From the NCBI GenBank assembly GCA_021234155.1, contig JAJEKV010000031.1, forward strand, positions 8,198,748 through 8,262,747: a stretch of DNA of 64,000 bases. The letters run 5' to 3'. This stretch comes from Isoetes taiwanensis. Its lineage: Eukaryota > Streptophyta > Lycopodiopsida > Isoetales > Isoetaceae. Positions 20,162-30,256 of this stretch are shown one piece after another. Both the position numbers and the translations under genes were made by a program. The notes beneath the pieces were generated by a model. That model had not been told where the DNA came from. It saw only the letters and a program-made list of their open reading frames with translations, and did no database searches. Position 1 is the stretch's first letter. Each line of letters opens with the position of its first letter.

Positions 20162-22330
20162 ATGTCTGTCCGAAACTTCACGCCAGAAGAACTCCTTTCT
20201 CAGATGGCATCTCGCTTGGAGCGTCATCATCGACGGGAAACTGTTCGCGACATGTATGGATCTGCTTATGACATTGAGGGAGGCCACATTCGGTCTAGGG
20301 CTCAGTCGGTGCCACCCACCCCTCGTGTCCTGTCTCGTCCAAGTTCCCCGCCCCAAGCGTGCAAACATTGCTCACAACCTCAGTCCCCTCATCACTATCA
20401 AGAGCCCTATCAGGCCCAACCTTCTCAACCTTACTTTCATACCCCTGAACATGCCTACATCCATCACTCTTCAGGCCATACGCCCCTTCCTTCACAACCA
20501 TCATCTCCCCCGGGTGGGCAGGGATATCCACATGTCTCTTTTGTGCCTGCCCAGGAATTTCCTTTCCCTACATTTCCCACCGCTCTTCCTGTTTACAACC
20601 TTACAGACCTCAAAACCAATACTCAGGCACCTTCTGTACCTCAACCGCAGTCACCACTTCATCAAGGTCCTTCAGGCACCATGCCACCTCCAACCCCACC
20701 TCAATATACTCACTATACTGTTCCTGTCCAGCCAAGCACTTTCACATCTACCTTTCAGACTCTTAAACTGACTTATCCCACCTTTGGCAACACGAAAGGC
20801 AAACCCTTAGACCAAAGTGCTCAGGCCCACATGGAAGAATTTGAGGCTCTAGCTGTCCTAAATGGTCATGCGCAACCTCAACTGAAATTCCACATCTTTT
20901 CCACCACCCTGCGTGGCTCTCCTCATCAATGGCTCATGTCCAACAAAAGCCACTGGAAACAAGATTAGTCAGAAATGAGAACTGCTTTTCTTTCTCACTA
21001 TGGGATAACGGATGATGATCAACTTCATCTCAAACAACTCAATGACCTTCAACAAGAGCCCACGGAGTCCGCCCGGGATTTTGCAGACCGTCTTCACATT
21101 CTGCTCAGCAAGCTCAAGGAGTACCCAACACAGAGCCAGATTTTGGTCTAGTTTCTCCAAGGACTTCCTCCAGCTATCCGACTCATGACTGAATACCTGC
21201 GTCCCAAGACTTTGGAGCAGGCTATCGACCTTGTCAATCACTCAGTCAATGTTTCCTCCCGTGGCGTGGCTCTTCAAGAGCTTCCTTTCATTCCACCCGT
21301 CATGGTTCCACAGATTGATGTCCAGCCTCAACACGCCAATCCACAGCGCAGTCAGATCTGGTGCCATATCTGCAAATACCAAGGCCACTTGGCGAATGAG
21401 TGCAACTCGACCCATGGCCCGCCTCATTACAAAAGATGCAACATGTGCAATCATGCCACGGAAGAGTGCACTCGCACTCATCCTACACCGTTCCGCAACA
21501 AACTAGTTTATCAAGTGCAAACAACACCTCAAAGAACAATCACACTATCGCCACCACCACTTCAGCGCACCGAATCAACTCTATCGCCAGCGGGGCAACA
21601 ACGGGGACCCAACACACGTCCTCCTTTTGATCCTTCTAAAGCTCAGTGTTACCACTGTCAGGAATGGGGTCATACCACCACGGCGTGTCCTCAACTTCCA
21701 CAAGTTCAGGTACAGCTTCCTGGCACCAATCAGACCACATCGGTCTGCCTCACGGCTTACCAACTCTGGATTGCTAATGGCAAATAAGGCCCGAGACCAG
21801 TTCTTAAGAAGCCACCAAGAGTGCCTCAGCAATCACGCTATCAACCAGCTCCCGCAAATCAACCACAGCTGGATCAACAAGCACAGGAAGAAATTTTTTA
21901 GGCACTTAATCCTCCAGTTCAGCCATCAAATTGGGTTGGTTTGGTTTCACGCCCGGACCGTATGCGTCCGCGCCCTTAACCATTCTCCCCCTAATGGCAC
22001 GCAACCCACGCCTTGCGATCGACACCATTCCTCATGACGACGAAAAAAAGGTTCACTTTGCACCTGACTTGGAGAAACTCATGCCGCATGTCATGCCTAA
22101 AGTTCGCCAAAGCATTTTGAATCTCATGCAAGCTGCTGAAGGCCGCACGCTGGCCAATGTTCATGCCACCACCAGAGCTCAACAACGCCAAGATACACCC
22201 TCCACGTCTCAACCTCCACGCTCTCAGACATATCCCAATATTGCTGCAGAGGTTGACCTGCTCAAAAGAAGTTCTTTGCTTCCTTACCACACACTCCGGA
22301 CCCGTGGATCCAAAAGGATCCTTTTTCTCA
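20162..22330 (+). pseudogene. gag of element B
   Basis: Capsid-like polyprotein. Start ATG 20162 (MSVRNFTPEELLSQMASRLE) 47 bp after the LTR. Order: Pro/His/Gln-rich N-terminus to about residue 195, a Retrotrans_gag domain (LTYPTFGNTKGKPLDQSAQA to RPKTLEQAIDLVNHSVNV), Cys clusters CHICKYQGHLANEC and CNMCNHATEEC, and a zinc knuckle CYHCQEWGHTTTAC (C-x2-C-x4-H-x4-C, about 21650-21690). Broken by in-frame stops at about 20966 and 21149 (TGG to TAG), 21785 (CAA to TAA) and 21898 (CAG to TAG), plus later shifts. All four stops named fit C-to-T/G-to-A changes. Confidence 0.85.
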
Positions 22331-23460
22331 TGTGCCTCTGGAACTCCAAGAGGAGCTAGCCAAGATCAAAATTCCTTTAAGCTTGGCAACCATTTTAAAA
22401 CTCTGTCCTGCTCTCAAGGACCAGTTACCACTCCCGACTGTTTTAGTTGGGGCTGTTGCTACCTCTACACCCACGGTCCATGCCACGGTGGGCAATCAAC
22501 AAGTCAATCATGTTCAAATTGACGGGGGTAGCGCAGTCAATCTCATCACGGATAAACTCCGCAAACAAATGGGCATCAAACAACTCTTTCGTGCCCCATA
22601 TGACATCAAATTGGCTAATGGCCACATCACAAGACCTCAAGGCATCACGCCTCTTCTTCACATCAACATTGGTGATCTCCCATTCCCCTTGGAATTTGGT
22701 GTTTTGGAAGGCTGAGAAGATCCGGTGACTATGAAATGTTGGTCGGCGCACCTTTTCTCCGCCAGCCAAGAGTATCCATTCTTGGGCCCGCGGATCGCTT
22801 AGTCATCACCGATGGTCACCTCAATGCCACCATGGACTTGAAACGGGCAAGATCATTTCACGTTGACCATGCTGAACCCTCTCTCTCCGGACAGCGATTA
22901 CGAGGGCGCCCGAATATCTATCATGTTCGGCTCAACTGCGAAGTGCGCCCTCTGTCATCCTACCCCGAATATCTTGATCCTTGGGGAGAAATGACTCTTG
23001 ATCGGGACCAGGCTGTGGCTGCTTTGCTTGACCCTTACGGCTCCTTGCAATCGAATCCAACGTGTTGATCACTTTTCGAATCTTTGAACCTCCCCGCAAC
23101 TCCCCGCCGATGTACACGCTGTCATGAAGCAACCTCTGCTGGATGCAACTCAGCAACCTCTCTTTTTCACCACACAGAGTGCCACACATCCTGTTATGCT
23201 TCAACCGCCTGCTCATATTGTCCAGGACACAGAAGTGATACCTCATATTCAGACTCCTGAAGTCGAGATCGTGGACGTGGGCAATAATCAGCCTGTCCGC
23301 ATTGCTACCAATCTTCCGGCCCCCTATCGTCACAGGGTCGTCAAGCTCTTCAAAAAGTTCAAACACATTTTCGCGTGGAGCTACAGAGATCTTCGGGGAA
23401 TCAACAAAAGCTTGGGGGAACTCACCATTTCTACCAAATCTGATGCACGTCCAGTTTAGC
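22331..23460 (+). pseudogene. Protease and linker of element B
   Basis: Open stretch 22332-22715 carries an aspartic protease with VQIDGGSAVNLITDKLRK (active site DGGS), then YDIKLANGHITRPQG. The frame then breaks near 22710-22730 where GEDPGDYEIL-type sequence is expected and is carried on in another frame (LVGAPFLRQ). A linker with LSSYPEYLDPWGEMTLD follows, then a segment ending FAWSYRDLRGINKSLGELTI just before RT. Confidence 0.75.
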
Positions 23461-23642
23461 AACGACAGTACCGGCTCAACCCTAATTACCGTGATCGCGT
23501 CAAGGCAAAAATTGACAAACTCCTTGCTGCAGGTTTGATCTATGAGGTCAAACATTCTGAATGGGTGAGCCCCATCGTCATTGCACTCAAACACAATGGT
23601 AAGATCCGCGTCTGCGTGGACTACCGAAAACTCAATCAGGCC
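23461..23642 (+). pseudogene. Reverse transcriptase of element B, first part
   Basis: Encodes the start of RT in plus frame (SEWVSPIVIALKHNG, IRVCVDYRKLNQA) and is cut after the Gln-Ala codons by the TIR element at 23643. RT resumes at 25486. Confidence 0.8.
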
Positions 23643-23807
23643 AACAAAGTTTAAAATGAAACGCACTTACTTGCTGCAAACGCACTTCAAAAGGAATCTT
23701 TGAAAGATTCCCTAAAATTCCCTTAAAAATGCCCTTTTCTTGGTATATTTGTGACAAGTGTGACAATTTGAATATTTTAGGCATATAAATTTCAAATAAA
23801 TTTCAAG

Positions 23808-24047
23808 ATGGTATAAATTTATACCTTAATAGATAGTAATATGTGGACATAGTATGCTATAGAGTTCGCACGGTATAAATTTATACCGCAAGAAGACTTG
23901 AGCGGTATAGATTTATACAACAAAAGAACTCGAGCGGTATAAATTTGTACAGCAAAAGGACTCGAACGGTATAAATTTATACCGCAAGAGGACCCAAGCG
24001 GTATAAATTTATACCGCAAGAGTTTTCTCGGTATAAATTTATACCAA

Positions 24048-24107
<60 letters not shown>

Positions 24108-24985
24108 AATATATAATATATATAACATATATATTTACATATATATATCCGAAAAAAAGAGAAGTCTTGCGGTATAAATCTATACCGCAAGACTTCCTGC
24201 GGTATAAATTTATACCGTTTTTTTTTTATATATACAAATATGTGAACGTATATATATTGAATATATATATATATATATTAACATGTATAAGATGTATATA
24301 GATATATATATACATAAAATATGTAGTCCAGGAGTATAAGTTTATATCGTGCAAAATCTTGTGGGGTCTTTCTTGCTCCCAAAGGTTTTTGCAACTTAAT
24401 ACTGTTGAAATAACACACTCAAGGGATAATTTTATGCAGTTTTCTTAGTTTTTTAGTTCAAAAAGTTCTAAAATAGTTCTAAATTCTCTGACCTTGTAAT
24501 GCAATGTTAGAGCATAAATTAGTCGAATCCCGTTGTTATTTTTACTTTTTTTTTCTCTACACACATGCTAACTTCACTTTAGGCAGCTCAAAAACTGCTT
24601 CTAAAGGCAAAGGACCCCAAAATGTTATGGAGACACATGTGTTCAACGAGAAGGAAACTACGTAGTTTGTCCATAGGGGTGCGAGGAGTAGCAACCCCTC
24701 AAAAGTTTACCTATTTCTTTGCAAAACGACAAAAAAGCAAGATAGACAAATACTTCTCTCAGGGAGAAATGTGCGGCATGCCTTTCTACGGATGATGGAA
24801 TTGTCTTTGAAGACTCTCAACATTGACAAGGAGCTTGACTATCTTCTCAACATCACTATATTGTAGATTGGTATTGTGCAAGCCCAAAGACATGATGAAT
24901 GCATCTCCGAGAACAACAAAGAAGGCCATGTAATCACAGAGCTTCACTACTTCAACTTCTGTTTCCTCGGTATAAATTTATACGG
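23808..24985. repeat. Array of GGTATAAATTTATACC palindromes
   Basis: About ten perfect or near-perfect copies of the palindrome GGTATAAATTTATACC, most inside CGGTATAAATTTATACCGCAAG, at about 23810, 23872, 23902, 23935, 23967, 24000, 24029, 24170, 24200, 24334 and 24964. Most gaps are 28-35 bp. Confidence 0.8.
24048..24160. repeat. TA dinucleotide run
   Basis: About 50 bp of uninterrupted TA at 24051-24101, then impure ATATAT sequence to about 24150. Confidence 0.9.
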
Positions 24986-25485
24986 CATCGTCAGTTGGAA
25001 CTTCAACTAACTGCATGATTTCGTGGATGTATTATCATTTGTAATACCATATGATGCAAAAACAATAATTTTTCATTCAAACAGTTTGTTCAACTGTCTC
25101 CCAATGTCTTTTAAGGTCAATTAGGATGTTTAGCCAAAATGGTTGTGAAATAACAAATTTTTTGTCTTCTATAACAGCCAATATAAACGTTCTAAGGGAT
25201 AAGATACAAAAGCGTCTAATTTTTTCATATGAGTTTGCCCCATAATAAATCTTTGGCTTTCGTAGTGGTCCTTTTCCCCTCTAAAATGAGATATTTTTCT
25301 TTGTTGTTCTTCTCCTTAATGTTAAGTCTTCCTAAAATGTCTGTTTTCATGAGCAGTTTTATAAATCTTTAGACACAAGATAGTAAAAGAGTCCTTTTTA
25401 GGGGTATTTTAGAATTTTGTAAATTTTTAGAAGGAATCTTTCAAACGCACTTCTTAAATAAGTGCGTTTCATTTTAAACCTTGTT

Positions 25486-26480
25486 CACGGAGCGTGATCA
25501 TTTTCCACTTCCCTTCACAGACCAGGTTCTGGAAGAGGTTGCTGGCCATGAGATGTACTCCTTCATGGATGGTTTTTCTGGCTACAATCAGATCTCAATC
25601 AAAGAATCTGATCAACTCAAGACTACTTTCACCACCCCGTGGGGCACTTTTGCCTACAAGGTGGTTCCTTTTGGATTATCAAACTCTCCATCAACGTTTC
25701 AACGCATCATGCTCTCAGTTTTTCATGATTTTATGAAGGAAAATCCCTTCTTGCAAATTTTTCAAGATGACTTCTCTGCCTACAGTTCCATGGCTGACCA
25801 TTTGAATAAATTGGAACTCGTCTTTCAGAAATGTGATGAGTCCGGCATTAGTCTCAATCCTGAGAAATGCACCTTTTGCGTCACCTCAGGTGTTCTGTTA
25901 GGCCACGTTGTCAGCAAAGCAGGTATCACCACAGATCCTGCCAAAATCAGTTGTGTGCTCAAGGCTCAAGCACCAGCCAATATCAAAGAGACACTCTCTT
26001 TCTTGGGTAAGGTCAATTATTACTCCACTTTCATTCCTAGACTAGCAGCCATTGCAGATCCCATTCATAAACTCACGGGTGATGAATCCACCTGGACTTG
26101 GAATTCCCAGGCGGATGCTGCTTTCCAACAGTTGAAACTTTTGCTCACTCAGGCTCCGGTCCTTGTTCCCCCTCAATGGGACAAGCCCTTTCATGTTCAT
26201 GTCGATGTCTCGGCGTTTGCTATGGAGCTGTTCTTTCTCAAGAATATGATGCGCACACTGACAAACCAAACTGATATGGCAGCCGGAAACTCAATTCTGC
26301 TGAGCGCAACTACTCTGCCACAGAGCGAGAGGCCTTGGGCTTAATTTTTTGTGTTCAACGCTTCCGTCACTATCTTTTGGGCAGTCAGATCAAATTCTTT
26401 GTTGACCACCAGGCACTTCTTTATTTGATCAACAAATCCACGCCCACGGGTCGCATTGCTCGTTGGGTCCTCCTTCTGCA
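25486..26480 (+). pseudogene. RT (second part) and RNase H of element B
   Basis: RT palm and thumb: ERDHFPLPFTDQVLEEVAGH, MYSFMDGFSGYNQISIK, FGLSNSPSTFQRIML, catalytic IFQDDFSAY (DD present) and SLNPEKCTFC. Then the Athila/Tat-like linker YSTFIPRLAAIADPIHKLTG. RNase H begins HVHVDVSAFA (about 26200) and is frameshifted at about 26218-26340, resuming as CVQRFRHYLLG and DHQALLYLINKSTPTGR. Strong match to the pol of elements A and C. Confidence 0.88.
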
Positions 26481-27962
26481 AGAATTTGCACCTTTTGAAA
26501 TTGTTCACAAGGCAGGCAAATCTCATGTGGTCCCGGATTATCTTTCACGCATCCACACAGATGATCCCTCCACTAGAGTCTCAGACGCCTTTCCTGACGC
26601 TCAACTCTTTTTGGTCACGGCAACCCCACATTGGTTCCATGACTTTCAGCAGTACCTCCTCACAGGCGCCCTTCCACCAGAGGACGCGACGCTCTCTCAT
26701 GCCAAGCGGCAATCCCGTCGACATCAATTTCTCCGCGAGGTCCGTGACTACACCATGGTTGCAGGACATCTCTACAAAAAGGGTAAGGATACCATCCTTA
26801 GACGCTGTGTTCTACCTCATGAAGTTCCAGATATTGTCCGAGAAGCTCATCAAGGGCTAGGTGGTGGTCATTTTCATGGTGACACCACGGCACGCAAAAT
26901 CCTTCTTGCGGGTTATTATTGGCCCACGCTCTTCAAAGACGCTCACGCCCACGCCCGCACGTGTGATGCTTGCCAGCGTGTGGGACGGCCGACGGCCCGT
27001 GACGCTCTTCCTTTGACGCCAGTTGCCACGCCACTTCCCTTCAGCAAATGGGGAATGGATTTTGTGGGACCCATCGACCCTCCTACGCGGCACACCCGTG
27101 CCCGCTACATTCTGGTTCTCATTGACTACGCTACCAAATGGGCGGAAGCTTGCGCACTTCCAGACAACACTGCAGCAAGCACAGCCCGGGTCCTTTATCA
27201 ACAAATCATCACGCGATTCGGCTGCCCCACGGAGCTGGTCAGTGATCGGGGAGTTCATTTCATCAATCATACCATTAAGGAGCTGACGGATTATCTCCTG
27301 ATACATCATCACAAGAGCACACCTTACTACCCTCAAGGCAATGGTTTGGCAGAAAGCACCAACAAAACTCTGGTAACAATTCTCAAGAAAATTTGTGACG
27401 CTTCTCGCACTGACTGGCAACACAAGCTTCCTACTGTTCTTTGGGCTTACAATACTTGTTTCAAAATAGCTACGGGTCACACTGCCTTCAAATTGGTTTA
27501 TGGTCAAGAAGCTCTCATGCCGTTTGAATACATCCTTCCAACACTTCGTTTTCAACTGGCTACTGCTCATAATCCGCCTGCTGCACTCAAAGAAAGGGTC
27601 TATCAATTGGAACAGTTGGATGAACTTAGAAGGGATGCTTATATTCGTGTTCTTCATAGACAACATTTCAAAAATCTTTACATGACAAACGTCTGAAGAC
27701 AAAAACATTCAAAGAAGGAGATTTGGTTCTTCTTTATGATTCTCGGTACAAAAATTTTCCGGGTAAACTTAAGTTTCGTTGGCTTGGCCCTTATCAAATT
27801 GTTCAAGTGGTTCGACCCAGCGTTTTCCAACTGGCTGAGTTAGATGGCACTCCATTACCTACACTGGTTAATGGCTTTCGCCTCAAAATATTTCATCACA
27901 CAGAAAGCGCAAATCAACAAACAGATGCTGTTCAAAACGCAACAACCACAGAAAGTGACTAA
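26481..27962 (+). pseudogene. Integrase of element B
   Basis: H2C2 zinc domain HQGLGGGHFHGDTTARK and CDACQRVG (about 26850-26990), then a DDE core: WGMDFVGPID, LVSDRGVHFINH and GNGLAESTNK give D, D, E. GHTAFKLVYGQEALMPFEY follows. A frameshift near 27690 separates it from the C-terminal part at 27723-27962 (DSRYKNFPGKLKFRWLGPYQ to NGFRLK). No chromodomain. The order and motifs are those of Athila/Tat (OTA) integrases. Confidence 0.88.
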
Positions 27963-28100
27963 AACCGTGGCATATTATATTATAGGTGGATTTTTTTACA
28001 AAATGTGGGCACAGCCCAGCTATTTCCGCTATGGGCACTGCCCTATATACAAAAACGGGCTCAGAGCCCTATCTCCTAAAAACCTAGGAAGAAAAGCCCT

Positions 28101-28367
28101 CTACTCCGGGTTCGAAGCAGAGGTGACGCGGAGGAGGTGGTAGAGGTTCTGCTCAGGGTCCCAGCGAAGGTGCAGAACCACCTCCATCCCGTTGGTATTA
28201 GGATCGGGATGTTCAGCCATCCCGGTACACCAGCCATCCATTCTCAGGCCACGATTGTGGCAGCGCCAGAGGTCCAGACAGTCCATTTTACAAGTAATCC
28301 ACTCCTGACAGTTAGTAGGCATTGTGCAGTTCTCGTTCAAACCAGCAGCCGCCATGCTGAGCGCCAT
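28101..28367 (-). CDS. Antisense small ORF of element B (88 aa)
   Basis: Homologue of the small genes at 426-668 and 1392-1631, again antisense to its host element and lying between pol and the third ORF. Starts at ATG 28367 (MALSMAAAG) or 28355 and ends at TAG 28101. Shares with the element A copies a MP-NC--WIT-KM--LDLW core, MDGWC-GMAEHPDP, MEVV-HLRWD-EQ and the same stop position, with no indel over 76 codons. Hand count against copy A2: 18 silent and 21 replacement codon differences, an excess of silent change that suggests selection on the protein. Function unknown. Confidence 0.68.
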   Translation of the reverse strand: MALSMAAAGLNENCTMPTNCQEWITCKMDCLDLWRCHNRGLRMDGWCTGMAEHPDPNTNGMEVVLHLRWDPEQNLYHLLRVTSASNPE

Positions 28368-28396
28368 CGACTATCTTCGCTTCACTCCCGGTTCGT

Positions 28397-28442
28397 CTTA
28401 TATAGCCAACCGAGGAACTCCTTGTCGACGTGGACCAATCAG
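28397..28442 (-). promoter_or_regulatory. Putative promoter of antisense small ORF in element B
   Basis: On the minus strand CTGATTGGTCCACGTCG (28442-28426) is followed by GGCTATATAAG (TATA at 28404-28397), 30 bp before ATG 28367. Same two blocks, same order and near-same spacing as in element A although surrounding sequence differs. Confidence 0.6.
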
Positions 28443-28893
28443 AAAAATCGCCAACGTGTTTGCAATGCAAGGCTCTTTCTAAACCGAGAATCTTTTCTCC
28501 CGCCGCATATCTAGCCATGGTACCTTCTGACACATTGGTTTAATGATATACCACTTCGAGTTGCCAGCATTAATTGCTATTCCTTCTTTTCATGCCCGTC
28601 GACCATTACTGCGTGTCCTTTGGCCACCTGTCACATCCGATCATTTTCTCACGTCTCATCTCCACCGTTCATTACTTCTCCCTTTGTTGTTTGGGGACTT
28701 CGCCAAATTTTTGCCTCTCAAGCGCCTCCTTGGCATCTTTCAACACCTGGCACCATCAACGGTTACCGTTTTGTCCTCATCATGCCTCTTCGCCTCCATT
28801 TGCGCGCCCTAAACCTTTTCGTCTCTCTGCGCCTTCGTCCTCCGTTCTCCGTTCTCTGCCTTTGCCTCACCATTCTTTTCTGAAGCTCTTTGC
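28443..28893. other. Conserved spacer between divergent small gene and ORF3
   Basis: Non-coding spacer whose sequence can be followed in element A (1-333, complement). It separates two divergently transcribed reading frames and may hold the leader or promoter of ORF3. Pyrimidine-rich, no ORF with recognisable product. Confidence 0.5.
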
Positions 28894-29641
28894 CATGGCT
28901 GCACCAAGATTACCTACACTTCAAGCTACTGCTCCCAGGGACCCGGCACTTTTCGAGTCGGTAACTTTCTTGACGCCCACTTTCCGTGAAGCCCTTGTTG
29001 GCCCAAATCGTGAAGTCGCAGAACGCCAGAAGCTTTACGAATTCTCACAGATGGAATTTCCGGCTCCAAATCCAGACCCGTTGAAGCAGTTCCTTGCCAA
29101 CATCGTCAACAGTCCGCATGGATACACTACGGTGGTAGATGGCACTACCATTTCGCTGACCCAGCACCTGGTTTCTGAGGTATTCCATATTCCTTTGCAA
29201 ACCCCTTGTTTATCTTGGTCGACCATACAGGATCTAAATGTTACTGAGTTTGGTGCTCCTGGTTATCAAGCAAATGTGCATCGCCTGACAAATATTGACA
29301 AGCCCCATGAAACTTTTGTCAAGTTTCTCTGGCGCAAGTTCCTTGGGTATTCTATCAAGAACACCCATATCAATAAGCCTTTCTATAATATTGTGATCAC
29401 TGCTATTCGCTCCAACAACCACATTGATTGGCCCCAATTGTTGTTCTACCGTCTTCTCCAAGAAGTTGACCGTCTTCGGGCTGCCACTTCTACCTCTGAA
29501 GTTTCCGTAGGAGGCCGTCTGCAAGCCCTCATCTGTCATTACTTTCCTTCCACACCTCATCATTCTCATGATTCCACTCAGCGATCCCTTCCTCAGACTC
29601 ACCAAGTCGGCACTTCACGCCCTTCTTCTTCTGGTCATGTC
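28894..29641 (+). pseudogene. ORF3 of element B, N-terminal part (split by element C)
   Basis: Sense ORF downstream of pol, in the position where some plant Ty3/gypsy elements carry env-like ORFs. ATG 28894, MAAPRLPTLQATAPRDPALF, then EFSQMEFPAPNPDPLKQFLA, VVDGTTISLTQHLVSEVF-HIP, FVKFLWRKFLGYSIKNTHIN and DWPQLLFYRLLQEVDRL. This layout (a leaf-like DGTxISLT..LVSEVFxIP then a conserved WRKFLGYSI) resembles, by eye, the putative plant transposon protein domain found next to Athila-type elements. No membrane segment. Cut at 29641 by the ATGTC insertion of element C; continues at 40645. A related sequence is at 32551-33328 in element C. Confidence 0.7.
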
Positions 29642-30256
29642 TGTTTGGGGTCCGGGCACGGGATCGCCTGAGGGACAGATCTCTGTGAGATCCTTGAAGT
29701 CCGGCAGGGCAAATCCTGAGACACTCTTGTCACGCGGGATTTTTGCTAACAGAGGAAAGAACAAGAAAAACTCAGGTAAAACAGCAATTGCAATACACAA
29801 TGAAACACACAAGACACTTGTGGAGAACACGGCAATCCATTGATCAAAACAAGTGTACAATGAAGGCTCAAAAGAGCGCTGTGACAACAAAGCACCAAAG
29901 ATGTGCATCTTCAGAGTGACACAAAGAACACTATGAACCCTTTTTTTTGAAGGAGCAAAATGCTACAATATATAGGAACACCTGAGGGCCTACGGGCCTG
30001 AATCTGATCCTCATCATGACAACGCCAAGTGCTCCACTACTTGGGCACTTTCGAACAGGAATCCCCGTCCGCGGCCCGTGCTATGAGACAAGTAGTGGCC
30101 CGCCGTGGGTCCTACCTTTGGGTCTTCTCGCTTCTTGGAGGAGCTTTGACCCGCCCGGGCGCTTTGTGGATCCCTCTTCTTGGACACCGTGGCCGATGGG
30201 GCCCTCGCCCTCATGCAGCAAGTATAGACACGTGCGGCGCCAGCACGGGGCTAACA
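29642..30256 (-). repeat. 3' LTR of element C (615 bp)
   Basis: TG...CA ends on the minus strand (TGTTAGCCCC to GACCCCAAACA). TATA region CTATATATTG near 29966-29975 (complement). U3 contains a lysine-rich coding tail (SKKRDPQSARAGQSSSKKRE) in line with ORF3. Confidence 0.9.

Larger units (their letters stand above)
23643..25485. mobile_element. 1.84 kb TIR element inserted in RT of element B
   Basis: Terminal inverted repeats of 27 bp with one mismatch begin AACAAAGTTTAAAATGAAAC (23643 on) and AACAAGGTTTAAAATGAAAC (complement, from 25485). RT codons run on directly from one flank to the other. No transposase frame found. A target duplication is not evident. AT-rich with internal GGTATAAATTTATACC palindromes and a TA run. 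Superfamily not assigned. Confidence 0.75.

Noticed and set aside
23819-24019. 66-aa frame with repeated INLY/YKSI words
   Set aside because: Translation of the GGTATAAATTTATACC repeat.
26857-27708. 283-aa minus frame across element B integrase
   Set aside because: Shadow of a strongly recognised integrase on the plus strand; a second antisense gene is not supported by A or C.
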